From: Microvelia longipes
Lineage: Eukaryota; Arthropoda; Insecta; Hemiptera; Veliidae
Direction of reading: 5' to 3'
Assembly (NCBI GenBank): GCA_018340805.1
Contig: JACMZG010001914.1
Location: 44,237,407-44,301,406, forward strand
DNA length: 64,000 nt
Shown: piece by piece, positions 44,309 through 55,663 of the stretch
Layout: each line of letters starts with the position of its first letter
Numbering within the stretch: position 1 is the stretch's first letter
Notes under the pieces: generated by a model
Databases searched by the model: none
Told to the model about the DNA's origin: nothing
The model's input: the letters and a program-made list of their open reading frames with translations, nothing else
Translations under genes and position numbers: made by a program

Positions 44309-47300
44309 GGCGTTAAACACTATGATCTGCACCTTTACCGTTGGGCGCTGAACACTATGATCAACACCTTTACACCTGGGCGCTGAGCACTATGTTCAGC
44401 ACCTTAACCGTTGGGCGCTGAAGACTATGATCAACACCTTTACAGCTGGGCGCTGAGCACTATGATCAGACCCTTTACTGCAGAATGTAAACACTATGAT
44501 CAGCACCTTTACAGCTGGACGCTGAGCACTATGATCAGCACCTTTACAGCTGGGTGCTGAGCACCATGATTAGCACCTTTACTGCAGATTGTGAACACTT
44601 TGATCAGCACCTTTACTGCAGAATATGAACACTATGATCAGCACCTTTACTGCAGAATATGAACACTATGATCAGCACCTTTACTGCAGAATGTGAACAC
44701 TATGATCAGCACCTTTACTGCAGAATGTGAACACTATGATCAGCACCTTTACTGCAGAATTGAACACTATGATCAGCACCTTTACTGCAGAATGTGAAAC
44801 ACTATGATCAGCACCTTTACTGCAGAATGTGAACACTATGATCAGCACCTTTACTGCAGAATGTGAACACTATGATCAGCACCTTTACAGCTGGGCGCTG
44901 AACTATGATCAGAACCTTTACTGCAGAATGTGAACACTATGATCAGCACCTTTACTGTAGAATGTGAACACTATGATCAGCACCTTTACTGTAGAATGTG
45001 AACACTATGATCAGCACCTTTACTGCAGAATATGAACACTATGATCAGCACCTTTACTGCAGAATATGAACACTATGATCAGCACCTTTACTGTAGAATG
45101 TGAACACTATGTTCAGCACCTTTACTGTAGAATGTGAACACTATGATCAGCACCTTTACTGTAGAATGTGAACCTATGTTCAGTACCTTTACTGCAGAAT
45201 GTGAACACTATGATCAGCACCTTTACTGCAGAATGTGAACACCTATGATCAGCACCTTTACAGCTGGCGCTGAGCACTATGATCAGAACCTTTACTGCAG
45301 AATGTGAACACTATGAATCAGCACCTTTACTGCAGAATGTGAACATATGATCAGCACCTTTACTGCAGAATGTAACACTATGATCAGCACCTTTACTGCA
45401 GAATATGAACACTATGATCAGCACTTTACTGCAGAATGTGAACACTATGATCAGCACCTTTACTGCAGAATGAAACACTATGATCAGCACCTTTACTGCA
45501 GAAATGTGAACACTATGATAAGCACCTTTACTGCAGAATGTGAACACTATGATCAGCACCTTTGCAGAATGTGAAACACTATGATCACACCTTTACTGCA
45601 GAATATGAACACTATGATCAGCACTTTACTGCAGAATGTGAACACTATGATCAGCACCTTTACTGCACACTATGATCAGTACCTTTACTGCAGAATGTGA
45701 ACACTATGATCAGCACCTTTACTGCAGATCTAGCACCTTTACAGCTGGGCGCTGAGCACTATGATCAGAACCTTTACTGCAGAATGTGAACACTATGATC
45801 AGCACCTTTACTGTAGAATGTGAACACCTATGATCAGCACCTTTACTGTAGAATGTGAAACTATGTTCAGTACCTTTACTGCAGAATGTGAACACTATGA
45901 TCAGCACCTTTACTGCAGAATGTGAACACTATGATCAGCACCTTTACAGCTGGGCGCTGAGCACTATGATCAGAACCTTTACTGGAATGTGAACACTATG
46001 ATCAGCACCTTTACTGTAGAATGTGAACACTATGTTCAGCACCAGAATTGTGATCACACCTTTACTGTAGAATGTGAACACTATGTCAGTACTTTACTGC
46101 AGAATGTGAACATATGATCAGCACCTTTACTGCAGAATGTGAACACTATGACAGCACTTTACAGCTGGGCGCTGAGCACTATGATCAGAACCTTTACTGC
46201 AAATGTGAACACTATGATCAGCACCTTTACTGCAGAATGTGAACACTATGATCAGCACCTTTACTGCAGAATGTGAACACTATGATCAGCACCTTTACTG
46301 CAGAATATGAACACTATGATCAGCACTTTACTGCAGAATGTGAACACTATGATCAGCACCTTTACTGCAGAATGTGAACACTATGATCACACCTTTACTG
46401 CAGAATGTGAAACACTATGATCAGCACCTTTACTGCAGAATTGAACACTATGATCAGCACCTTTACTGCAATGTGAACACTATGATCAGCACCTTTACTG
46501 CAGAATGTGAACACTATGATCAGCACCTTTACTGCAGAATGTGAACACTATGATCAGCACCTTTACTGCAGAATATGAACACTATGATCACACCTTTACT
46601 GCAGAATGTGAACACTATGATCAGCACCTTTACTGCAAGAATGTGAACACTATGATCAGCACCTTTACAGCTGGGCGCTGAGCACTATGATCAGAACCTT
46701 TACTGCAGAATGTGAACACTATGATCAGCACCTTTACTGTAGAATGTGAACACTATGATCAGCACCTTTACTGTAGAATGTGAACACCTATGATCAGCAC
46801 CTTTACTGCAGAATATGAACACTATGATCAGCACCTTTACTGCAGAATGTGAACACTAGCCAGAATGTGAACACTATGTGAACACTATGATCAGCACCTT
46901 TACTGCAGAATAATGAACACTATGATCAGCACCTTTACTGTAGAATGTGACACTATGTTCAGCACCTTTACTGTAGAATGTGAACACTATGATCAGCACC
47001 TTTACTGTAGAATGTGAACACTATGTTCAGTACCTTTACTGCAGAATGTGAACACTATGATCAGCACCTTTACTGCAGAATGTGAACACTATGATCAGCA
47101 CCTTTACAGCTGGGCGCTGAGCACTATGATCAGAACCTTTACTGCAGAATGTGAACACATGATCAGCACCTTTACTGTAGATGTGAACACTATGATCAGC
47201 ACCTTTACTGTAGAATGTGAACACTATGATCAGCACCTTTACTCAGAATATGAAACTATATCAGCACCTTACTGCAGAATATGAACACTATGATCAGCAC

Positions 47301-47416
47301 CTTTACTGTAGAATGTGAACACTATGTTCAGCACCTTTACAGCTGGGCGCTGAACACTATGATCAGCACCTTTACTGTTTGGTGCTGAATACTATGATCA
47401 GTACTTTTACTGTAGA
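44309..47416. repeat. Large minisatellite, 34-bp unit, about 3.1 kb
   Basis: Basic unit GCAGAATGTGAACACTATGA followed by TCAGCACCTTTACT (34 bp), roughly ninety copies. Three main unit types occur: ACTGCAGAATGTG, ACTGTAGAATGTG, and ACAGCTGGGCGCTGAGC. The third type is followed by GATCAGAACC instead of GATCAGCACC nearly every time (around 44884, 45255, 45737, 45944, 46157, 46666 and 47104), so linked variants spread as multi-unit blocks. Units at the left edge (44309-44480) are the most diverged. The open frames on both strands here are consequences of the repeat. Confidence 0.95.
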
Positions 47417-48570
47417 TGGACAATGATATTGTAAATTATACTGAATGGTGTGGTTTAGACATAGACATTGAATCATCATCTTATCATGTTTTTACTTGAT
47501 AATGATTTTCTATTGACTTTTTGACGTTCACAGACTTATTTTCACCCTGTTCAATTTTACTGTCAAAAAATTCAATTTTATTGTCCCTTGCTACAATTTT
47601 TTTAAAATGTCACCAAATTCTGTGAACGTAATATTTGATCCCATGGAATAGATTTTTTGAAGAAGAAGAGCATAACGAAGCATCTAAATATTTTAAAGCG
47701 CCTGAAAAACATCTCAAGCCTCTAAGTCAAATAGAGACCGGAGCTATTTGGGCAATACGTAAAACATTGTCACAGAATACCCTTAAGGGCTAATGAAGTT
47801 TGTAATGTATAAGACATTTGAGACCTCACATGGATTGCAAGTTTTACAGTTGTAAACTATCACAAAGGAGTATTAAATTTACTTTAAACTCTTTTCCCTA
47901 TTTAATGAACGACCTATTGAACAACTTACAGAGTCTTAGTATGCCGCACCTTAAAGGGGGATTTATTCCCACTAAAAGAGGCATTTGCCTCAAACTTTGC
48001 CCAAAATTTTCTTGATATACTACTTACCCCCAGGGGACAACGGGATAAGAAAAGTTTTCGCCTTTAAGTTTTCACTTAGGTCTTCTAAAACTACTTAGCT
48101 ATCGGACTAAGCCAAGGAGACTTCGCGACGGAAATCCTAAAGTACAAGACACTTTATAACCTTCTCTTAAACCTTTTACTGCTCTGTTGATAATGTATTT
48201 TGACTATATAGTTGGCAATGCATTCAAATAAATTAAGTTGAAGAAGTTTTAAAAAAAGCATTGTAAACTTAATTTACCGCATTGGAGAAAAACTAAACCC
48301 AAAACAAATAGCAGGATATCTAAATATGAAGCTAACTTGACCCAGGTTAAATAAATCTTTCTCTAAAAGCTTTTGTTTGTTATAACTGCGTCATTTTCTT
48401 TTACAATAGCTGTAAGGATTTTAATTTTTTGCAAAATTGTATCCAAGGAAGTTATATCGAATTAGAAAAAGAAATCCATTTTTCCATTAATAAATGTCTA
48501 TTTGATTAAAGATACAACTTATAAATTTTATAAAATACATTTTCATAAAAGAATAAATGTTTCCACAAAT
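47417..48570. other. No recognised gene
   Basis: Spacer between the two large arrays. The frame at 47818-48015 shows no recognised domain. Confidence 0.4.
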
Positions 48571-49522
48571 ACAGCGTACAGCTGTATGTAATACACCAAT
48601 ACATCGTACAGCTGTATATAATACACCAATACAGCTTAAAGCTGTATGTAATACACCAATACAGCGTACAGCTGTATGTAATGCACCAATACAACGTACA
48701 GCTGTATGTAATGCACCAATACATCGTACAGTTGTATGTAATACACCAATACATCATACAGTTGTATGTAATACACCAATACAGCGTACAGCTGTATGTA
48801 ATACACCAATACAGCGTCCAGCTGTATGTAATACACCAATACAGCGTACAGCTGTATGTCATCAATACAGCTGTATGTATACACCAATACAGCGTACAGT
48901 CTGTATGTCATACACCAATACAGCGTACAGCTGTATGTAATACACCAATACATCGTACAGCTGTATGTAATACACCAATACAAGCGTACAGCTGTATGTA
49001 CTGTACACCAATACAGCGTACAGCTGTATGTATACACCAATAAGCGATACTGTATGTACAAACACACAATACCAAGCGTACAGCTGTATGTAATACTAAT
49101 ACCCGCGTACAGCTGTATGTAATACATCAATACAGCTACAGCTGTATGTCATACCACCATGTACAGCTGTATGTCATACACCAATACAGCGTACAGCTGT
49201 AATGTCTACACCAATAGCGTCAGCTGTATGTAATACACAATACAGCGTACAGCTGTATGTCATACACCAATACAGGTACAGCTGTATGTAATACCCAATA
49301 CAGCGTACAGCTGTTTGTAATACATCAATACAGCGTACAGCTGTATGTCATACACCAATACAGCGTACAGCTGTATGTCATACACCAATACAGCGTACAG
49401 CTGTATGTCATACACCAATACAGCGTACAGCTGTATGTAATACACCAATACAGCGTACAGCTGTATGTCATACACCAATACAGCGTACAGCTGTATGTAA
49501 TACACCAATACAGCGTACAGCG
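48571..49522. repeat. Minisatellite, 30-bp unit, about 0.95 kb
   Basis: Unit ACAGCGTACAGCTGTATGTA followed by ATACACCAAT, about 31 copies. The palindrome TACAGCTGTA is in every unit. The outer units are regular, and those between about 48860 and 49310 carry many indels. Because the period is a multiple of three, open frames of up to about 160 codons appear in several frames on both strands. None is a credible gene. Confidence 0.95.
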
Positions 49523-50506
49523 TGATGATTTCAAAATTTGAACGAGAAGTTAGTTTCATAATGAACTTGAAAATTCATCACTAATAGTTCATTACGTGCA
49601 CAAAACATTTTAAAATACAACAATTACCACTAATGAACCATCGATAACACATAAATGATTATAACTTTAGTGAGCGCCGTGGAATGATCTACAATATTAA
49701 CAACACCAACTTCGTCTTTCCACCAATAAGCTTTAATTTAACTCTGAGCAGAGTCGGCTTTCGGCTATAATGCCATCTACAGTGCCTAAACAAGTAACAA
49801 TCATAACTTAACAATATAACTTAATATAAATAACCTAATCTTAACATACTAAATAAAAGGTCCAAAAAAATAAAATACAAAGTTAATTTTTAAAAAAAAA
49901 GTTATATTAAGTAATATATCTGTGTGTGTATTTATGTATGTATGTTGCAACATCTGTCTTCGGTCTTGAATTCTCTTTGTAAATCTATTGATTTAATGCT
50001 TACAATTCCCCTAGGAGGAGTATTAGCAAACCCTAAGGATAATCTCAATTCAAGATAATATTAATCTTCTTTGCAAGAAGTTATGATTCGAATTAATTCA
50101 ACCGCTTTACCACTGTAATTTAACTGATGCAATTAGATTTAGCTTTAATTGTTATTGTCTCTTTTACTCTCCTGTTGTAATAATCGCTATTAATGTCAAT
50201 TGTGTGGCTTGCATGATCGGAAACCAACTGTTTAAAAAATATAACCTCGTGGAACTCGACCATGACTGTGACGGAACTCCATGGTCCTTTTTTTCTTTGA
50301 TCCTTCTCGCAATGGAACTAGACGAGATAACCTGTGGTTCTGTATGGGGTTTACGACAGTTTTCTGTCTGGTCGGTGGTCAAGTTATGTCATTTGTTTTG
50401 AAAGGGAAGTAAGGTCAGAGTTAAGTATTTGGTTGTCATGCGTGTCAAAACTTTTTTAAATTTTAGAGGTCTCTCGTTTGAGTCAGTGTTTACACGGTTC
50501 TCTATA
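49523..50506. other. No recognised gene
   Basis: AT-rich. Small frames at 50164-50401 on both strands overlap each other and show no known domain. Confidence 0.4.
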
Positions 50507-50799
50507 TTGTAGACCAAGAGCCCAGGGGTGTTTTGTTAATAAAAAGTGTAATGGCTGGAAACGGGTTTAATTTTGTAAATACCTTCCCGAACAAGGATCC
50601 CAATTCTGCCGACTCGTATCGGATGAGTGTCCCAGGCAGAACCTTTGACCCCTAAAGTTTGTTCTACCTGGGACACCCATCCGATACTAGTCGGCAGAAT
50701 TGCAGATCCTTGTACGGAAGGTATTTACGAAAATTGAGACCAGTTTCCAGCCATTACACTTTTTTATTAACAAAACACCCCTGGGCTCTTGGACTATTG
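50507..50799. mobile_element. Fold-back DNA transposon M1, copy 4, with TTG target duplication
   Basis: The element is 50510-50796, from TAGACCAAGAGCCCAGGGGT to CCCCTGGGCTCTTGGACTA, flanked by TTG (50507-50509 and 50797-50799). A simple two-arm palindrome of 287 bp with the arms meeting near 50655. Few changes between arms (for example TTGTAAAT for TTCGTAAAT), so it looks fairly young. No transposase. Confidence 0.88.
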
Positions 50800-53175
50800 T
50801 GTTTGATTTTTTGGTATTACTGAGGGAGTTTTTTAATTTTGATAAACATTTGATGTCAAAATTAATATGATCTTGAGAGTAATATTGATGTTGTAGTCCT
50901 TAATTAAGTCTTTAATTTGGTTATTGGGGTGCCCTATGTAAGCAAGAGAGTGGTAAGTTGGTATGTTGTTCCTAACCTTACCAGTATTTACTATAATATT
51001 ATCCTTAAATCTGGAAATACATACATTCCATAAACATACAGTCTGTAAATATACAGACCCATATGTTCTGAACATGACGCTTATGAGATCTTTTGTATGA
51101 CAAGAGTGAAATAAAAGAGTCGATTCATTTTTGATTCCAGTTCTTTACCCAGACCGTAATCTCTGTTCACATGAGAGAAAACTCGATTTAAGGCGATGTA
51201 TAAATTGGAATATTGGAGAAAAAGCGTTGAAAAATAATATTTTATGGATTTAATTTAAGTTTTGTTTCAAGCACTTGTAGAAATATATTGTATAAAATCA
51301 TTGGCTCGTCTGGAAAGTTTGAATTTGCGTGTTATACAACCAGATGTATCAATATTACTCTTATAGTGCCTCTTATAGTCTACTTTTATCATTTAATATT
51401 TTGGCCTTTAATGTCAATACTCCACTTAAAACTTTGTGAAACTAATTATTTTAGCACTGGGTTGATTTTAATATCAAGTTATCAGGTAATTTTATAATAT
51501 CTTTTGAATTTTCTTTTGCTAGAAAAATTATTCATTATATTTTTCCCTAAGTTTGTCGGGGGGGAAAGTTTAAAAAAAGGCTGAAAAACTTTCACAAGAA
51601 AAATGTTAAAATTTTTTTGTTGGCTCCTTATTTTGTTGCCCTTCTTATTTTTTAAGGCCCCTTATTTTTTACCCCCTCGTTTATAATGCCTCTTATTTTT
51701 TTTTACCCCCTATAATTTTGAGCCCTCCTATCTCTTTAAACCCCTCCCTGCCCCTTCCCTGCCTGTTAACCCCTGTCCGAAGATATCTGGCCTCATCTTG
51801 TAGCTTATACATTTTCATCCAATGAATTATTCGTTAACTTAATCTCGAATTTTTTATACAAGTTTATTTTTCAAGAGGGAGGGTTGGGGAAGGTGGAGTG
51901 GGGGGAGAGGGGGGTGTATGTTTAGTAAATTTACAGCGTATTTTTCCCTGTCTAAATTCATCTTTATTATAAAGATATCTCTAAAATGACTTATGTTAGG
52001 TTTATTTAATTAAATTGTTTATTTTTTTAATTTATTTTTATTCTTTTTTTATTCATTTATTAAAATATACATATAAATTTCTTAAAGGTAGAATTGGCGA
52101 GTATTTCGATATTTTTGTAGCTCCAGATTGAGCTACAAAAATATCAACTACCACTCCAATCTCGGAGTTGCCGAAAACTCCATAGTTTTACTTTAGAAAT
52201 ACTGTAAATCTCGATTAAGAATTTAGAAGTTGCATGGAAATATAAGAACTCGCTTCGTATTAATCGCAATGGCAGTGTTGTCATTGCTGTCTCTGTATAT
52301 TTATGTTTATATTTGACATATGATATCAATTAAAATCAAAATATTATAATGTAATAATTGACGAGTTTCCAATTGATTAAAATTGACTTTTCTCAGCGAC
52401 ATCGAAGCACTCTTACTTTGTTCTAGCTTACGCTCGTCTTTAGATGGCTATGATTTGATGTGCACGACTAATTGGTCTAGTATAAATAAAGAGGACTTTA
52501 TGGACTTGAAATGTTTTAGAACCAAATTCTATCAGTAGTTGTACTCCTACTTAGCATCCTTCGTCAATATTTTGTTTTAGTATATTTTTTTAGAGAATAA
52601 GACACATCATTTTAATTAAACTTTTATATAAATTAGTGTTTAATTCTAACTTCTTTTGTCATAATTTACTTCCAAATGAGGAAAATGTTGCTTTAAAACT
52701 TTCCATAACATTCTATGATATTATAAGAAATGAAATTTGCTTTTACCGAGTCCAATACTGTCTGCTGTCAGGCAAAGAGCATTCTTATGTTTTTGAAATT
52801 ATTATTTGTATTAATTATGAGCATTTGAAATACTGCAGAAAATTTTTCCTCTACAATTTAATTTAATTATAATAATAGTGAATGTGAAAGAGAGGAAAAG
52901 AAAATATTTAATTATCCAGCAATGTCATCACTCTTATATCTGTACTGATACTCCTTAGACTTGCAGTTATAGTTAGCGACTGCAAGTTCTTATGTTAGCA
53001 TTAAAAACATGTGACCTGACTTAGATAGATGAGACTAGAGGTGACTGCAGGAGGGCCTGAGAAAAGTCTGTGGATTAAACCGAGAGACCCGGTAGTAAAG
53101 TTACCGTACTATATTATAGGTAACAACAATTAGTTTGAACAGTTGCTGATACTACTACTACTAAGTGTCCTCTGT
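50800..53175. other. No recognised gene
   Basis: Contains a pyrimidine-rich stretch (51640-51790) with repeated CCCCTTATTTTT-like boxes, then a G-rich patch at 51880-51915 (GGGTTGGGGAAGGTGGAGTG), and the hairpin at 52108-52145. The frames at 51288-51497 and 52636-52866 are AT-driven with no recognised domain. Confidence 0.4.
52108..52145. repeat. Perfect hairpin, 16-bp arms, 6-nt loop
   Basis: GATATTTTTGTAGCTC, loop CAGATT, GAGCTACAAAAATATC. No neighbouring element explains it. Confidence 0.85.
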
Positions 53176-53179
53176 TACA

Positions 53180-53570
53180 ACCGAGCTGACGCCTCTGACC
53201 TTGCTGACACTTCTGACCCAGCTAACGCCTCTGACCCAGCTAACGACTCTGACCCAGCTAACGCCTCTGACCCAGCTAACGTGTCTGACTCAGCTGATAC
53301 CTCTGACCCAGCTAACGCCTCTGACCCAGCTGACGCCTCTTACCCAGCTGACACCTCTTACCCAGCTAACGTCTCTGACCCAGACCCAGCTAACGTGTCT
53401 GACTCAGCTGATACCTCTGACCCAGCTAACGCCTCTGAACAGCTGACGCCTCTTTACCCAGCTGACACCTCTTACCCAGCTAACGTCTCTGACCTAGCTA
53501 ACGCCTCTGACCCAGCTGACACCTCTGACAGCTAACCCTCTGACCCTCTGACCAGCTAACGCCTCTGTAT
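53180..53570. repeat. Minisatellite, 18-bp unit reading Asp-Pro-Ala-Asn-Ala-Ser
   Basis: Units of CTGACCCAGCTAACGCCT with ACGTGTCTGACTCAGCTGAT variants, about twenty copies. The 130-codon frame (53143-53535) reads the array as DPANAS-type hexapeptides after a hydrophobic start (LILLLLSVLC), but its first codon is TTG and there is no upstream ATG in frame nearby. A second frame is open through the same DNA as a Leu-Thr-rich protein. I treat it as a non-coding array, with a small chance of being an exon of a low-complexity secreted protein. Confidence 0.85.
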
Positions 53571-54329
53571 AATCTGTGTACAAAACAGTATTAATATGAA
53601 ACTAATTACATTTATACTTCTAAGAAGACCTCACACAAAAATGTTGCATGTGATTGTTAACATTAATATCTCATGTTTGCTTAACCGCTTAAGACATACT
53701 CCTGTGAATTATTTATTAGTAATCCCCATTCAACCTCCTTCCCCTACTGTTGCCTCCATTTCCCTGTAAAAGTTGACTTGATCTCTTACCTTTTACTTAT
53801 TTGTATAAATTTCCCTAATTAATATTCATTTGCTCATAAAAAGGTAATTTTGTGTTAAGTGAAATACTCGGGTTGTTGTAAAAATATTAAACATTTATGG
53901 AATACTTTTTATTAATAAATCTCTTGACCCTTAAACATTTGTTTCTTCTGTGAAATTTCTATGAACATTTAGCGGAGTTCTTTTGCGAGTTTCCTTTGTA
54001 AAAAATCCCTAATGGGATAGATAGGCTTCATGGCGGGAGTCGTCAATATCTCAAATATATTGTCACAATTCTTATAAAAAAAAGATTTTATATTTTTCTC
54101 GAGCCCTTTCAAAAATCGCAGATAGGGGTTTTCTAATTGTTAGCATCCTGAAGAGTTATTTGATAATAGTTTTCAAATGATAGTAAAACTTTGATCGGCT
54201 CCACTAACTATGTTTCATTTTATTCACCCTGGTAACGTCGAAATCACTCTCATTAAGCCACTTTATAAGCCACTCTATATTTACACCATTAAAGTCGTTC
54301 CATTGACTCTTCAAATATTAAGTCGGGTA

Positions 54330-54600
54330 ACTTCAGGCCATCATCCAGCTGTGTACAAGCCGTTATGCCTTAAGCTAAGCCATCATCCAGCTGATGCCAA
54401 GCCATCATCCAGTTGTCTATAAGCCACCCTAGCTAAACCCAAGCTATCATTCAGCTGATGCCAAGCCATCATCCAGTTGTCTATAATCCACCCTAGCTAA
54501 AGCCAAGCTATCATCCAGCTGATGCCAAGCCATCATCCAGTTGTCTATAATCCACCTAGCTAAAGCCAAGCTATCATTCAGCTGATGCCAAGCCATCATC
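54330..54600. repeat. Minisatellite, 64-bp unit, left block
   Basis: Units of AGCCACCCTAGCTAAACCCA, AGCTATCATCCAGCTGATGC and CAAGCCATCATCCAGTTGTC, ending in TATA. About four units. The block is cut at CATCATC (54600), where the retrotransposon begins. Continued at 58529. Confidence 0.92.
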
Positions 54601-54700
54601 CTGGTGGACTTTGGACTGTGAAACCAATAACAACGAATTTTTTTTTGCTCCGACTTTATTAATTAATTTTACAAGTTTTAATAGGTTTTCAATCTTGAAA

Positions 54701-55642
54701 ATGGCTTTTAAATGCGGAAAATGTGATCCGGAATGCCCGAGTGATGAAAACGAACCAACTATCGAGTGCGATATGTGTCTAAAACGGTTTTATCAGAAGT
54801 GTGCGGAAATTTCGCCTACCGAGTTGGCTTGTTTAAAACTAAAGAAGAAAAGAATCCTGAAATACATTTGTGATATTTGTTGGAATGAAAAATTTGACTC
54901 AAAATCTTCATTTGAAGACATCAAGAACGATTTAAATTTCTTAAAAAGTGAAATGAATAAAATGAATACATGCACCGAGAAGGTAGTATCGGAATTATCT
55001 AAAATCTCAGAAAATCAATTGGACACTACTGCAGTCTTAAAAAATGTAGCGGACACCAATGGAATTATCAATTTTCAACTAAAACAATTGTTAAATAGTG
55101 AAAAAAGTGACAAAAATAATACTTTCGTGCATGATTTCAAATCAAAAAAACAAGTTACTAATGATAGGCCCCCCTTAAATATTAATAAACCAGAAGAAAG
55201 AGCAACCGCAAATATTCCAGAAAAAAATATTGAGGAAAAAGAAGAAGAAGTGACCAGTGTAAACAAAACTAATGTTTTGTTAAGTTCGAATACCGTAAGC
55301 AATAGAAGTGCTACAAGTAAATTATTCGGTACTTCGGATACTACAGAATTGTTAACCGCTGTTAGAAAGAAGACCTTATTCGTGTCTAAATTAGATTTTA
55401 AAACGACTACGACCGAGAAAGTAGAAATGTTTGTCAGATCAAGAATAGTTAAAGACGATAGGCTTAGACGAATCTTAGAAGTGAATAGAATTGATGTTAG
55501 ATCTAATGATTATGCTGCCTTTTCCATAACTGTTCACGAAGAGATTATGAAGTTATTAATAATCCAACATTTGGCCTAGAAGAGTGATGATTAGACCTTT
55601 TCGTTTTTTTCGGAAGAGAAGTCTACCTCAAGATCGATTTTA
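54701..55642 (+). pseudogene. Retrotransposon ORF1 protein (zinc-finger type), frameshifted near its end
   Basis: The first ATG in frame is at 54701. The protein is open for 292 codons to the stop at 55577. Residues 3-60 hold a PHD-like cysteine array (CGKC, ECDMC, then FYQKC, later CDIC); the usual histidine of the PHD H-x2-C pair is absent, Tyr/Gln being found there. Residues about 65-130 are Lys/Glu-rich and probably coiled-coil, followed by a charged linker. Residues about 225-290 (TLFVSKLDF through YAAFSITV) resemble the C-terminal domain common in insect Jockey/CR1 ORF1 proteins. That domain normally ends with a WP-x-G-x-x-RPF motif. Here NIWPRRVMIRPFRFF is present at 55567-55611, but in another frame, so a one-base change near 55560 cut the protein short. 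The likely role in the intact element is RNA binding in the ribonucleoprotein. It precedes ORF2 closely. Confidence 0.85.
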
Positions 55643-55663
55643 GCAGATAATAAAGTAAAAGAT

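Noticed and set aside
44309..47416. CRISPR-like regular repeats and overlapping open frames
   Set aside because: Units are contiguous with no unique spacers, and the sequence is eukaryotic. It is a minisatellite.
48506..49559. Tyr/Cys-rich proteins of up to 164 codons in several frames
   Set aside because: They arise because the 30-bp period is a multiple of three. Frames on both strands are equally open, with no start context or unique domain.
53143..53535. Secreted DPANAS-repeat protein
   Set aside because: Non-ATG start, no upstream exon evidence, and a second frame is also open. Kept only as a minisatellite, although a low-complexity exon cannot be excluded.
54390..54600. Hammerhead candidates at CAGCTGATGCC in the 64-bp minisatellite
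   Set aside because: The core reads CTGATGC, lacking the invariant A, and no GAAA follows.
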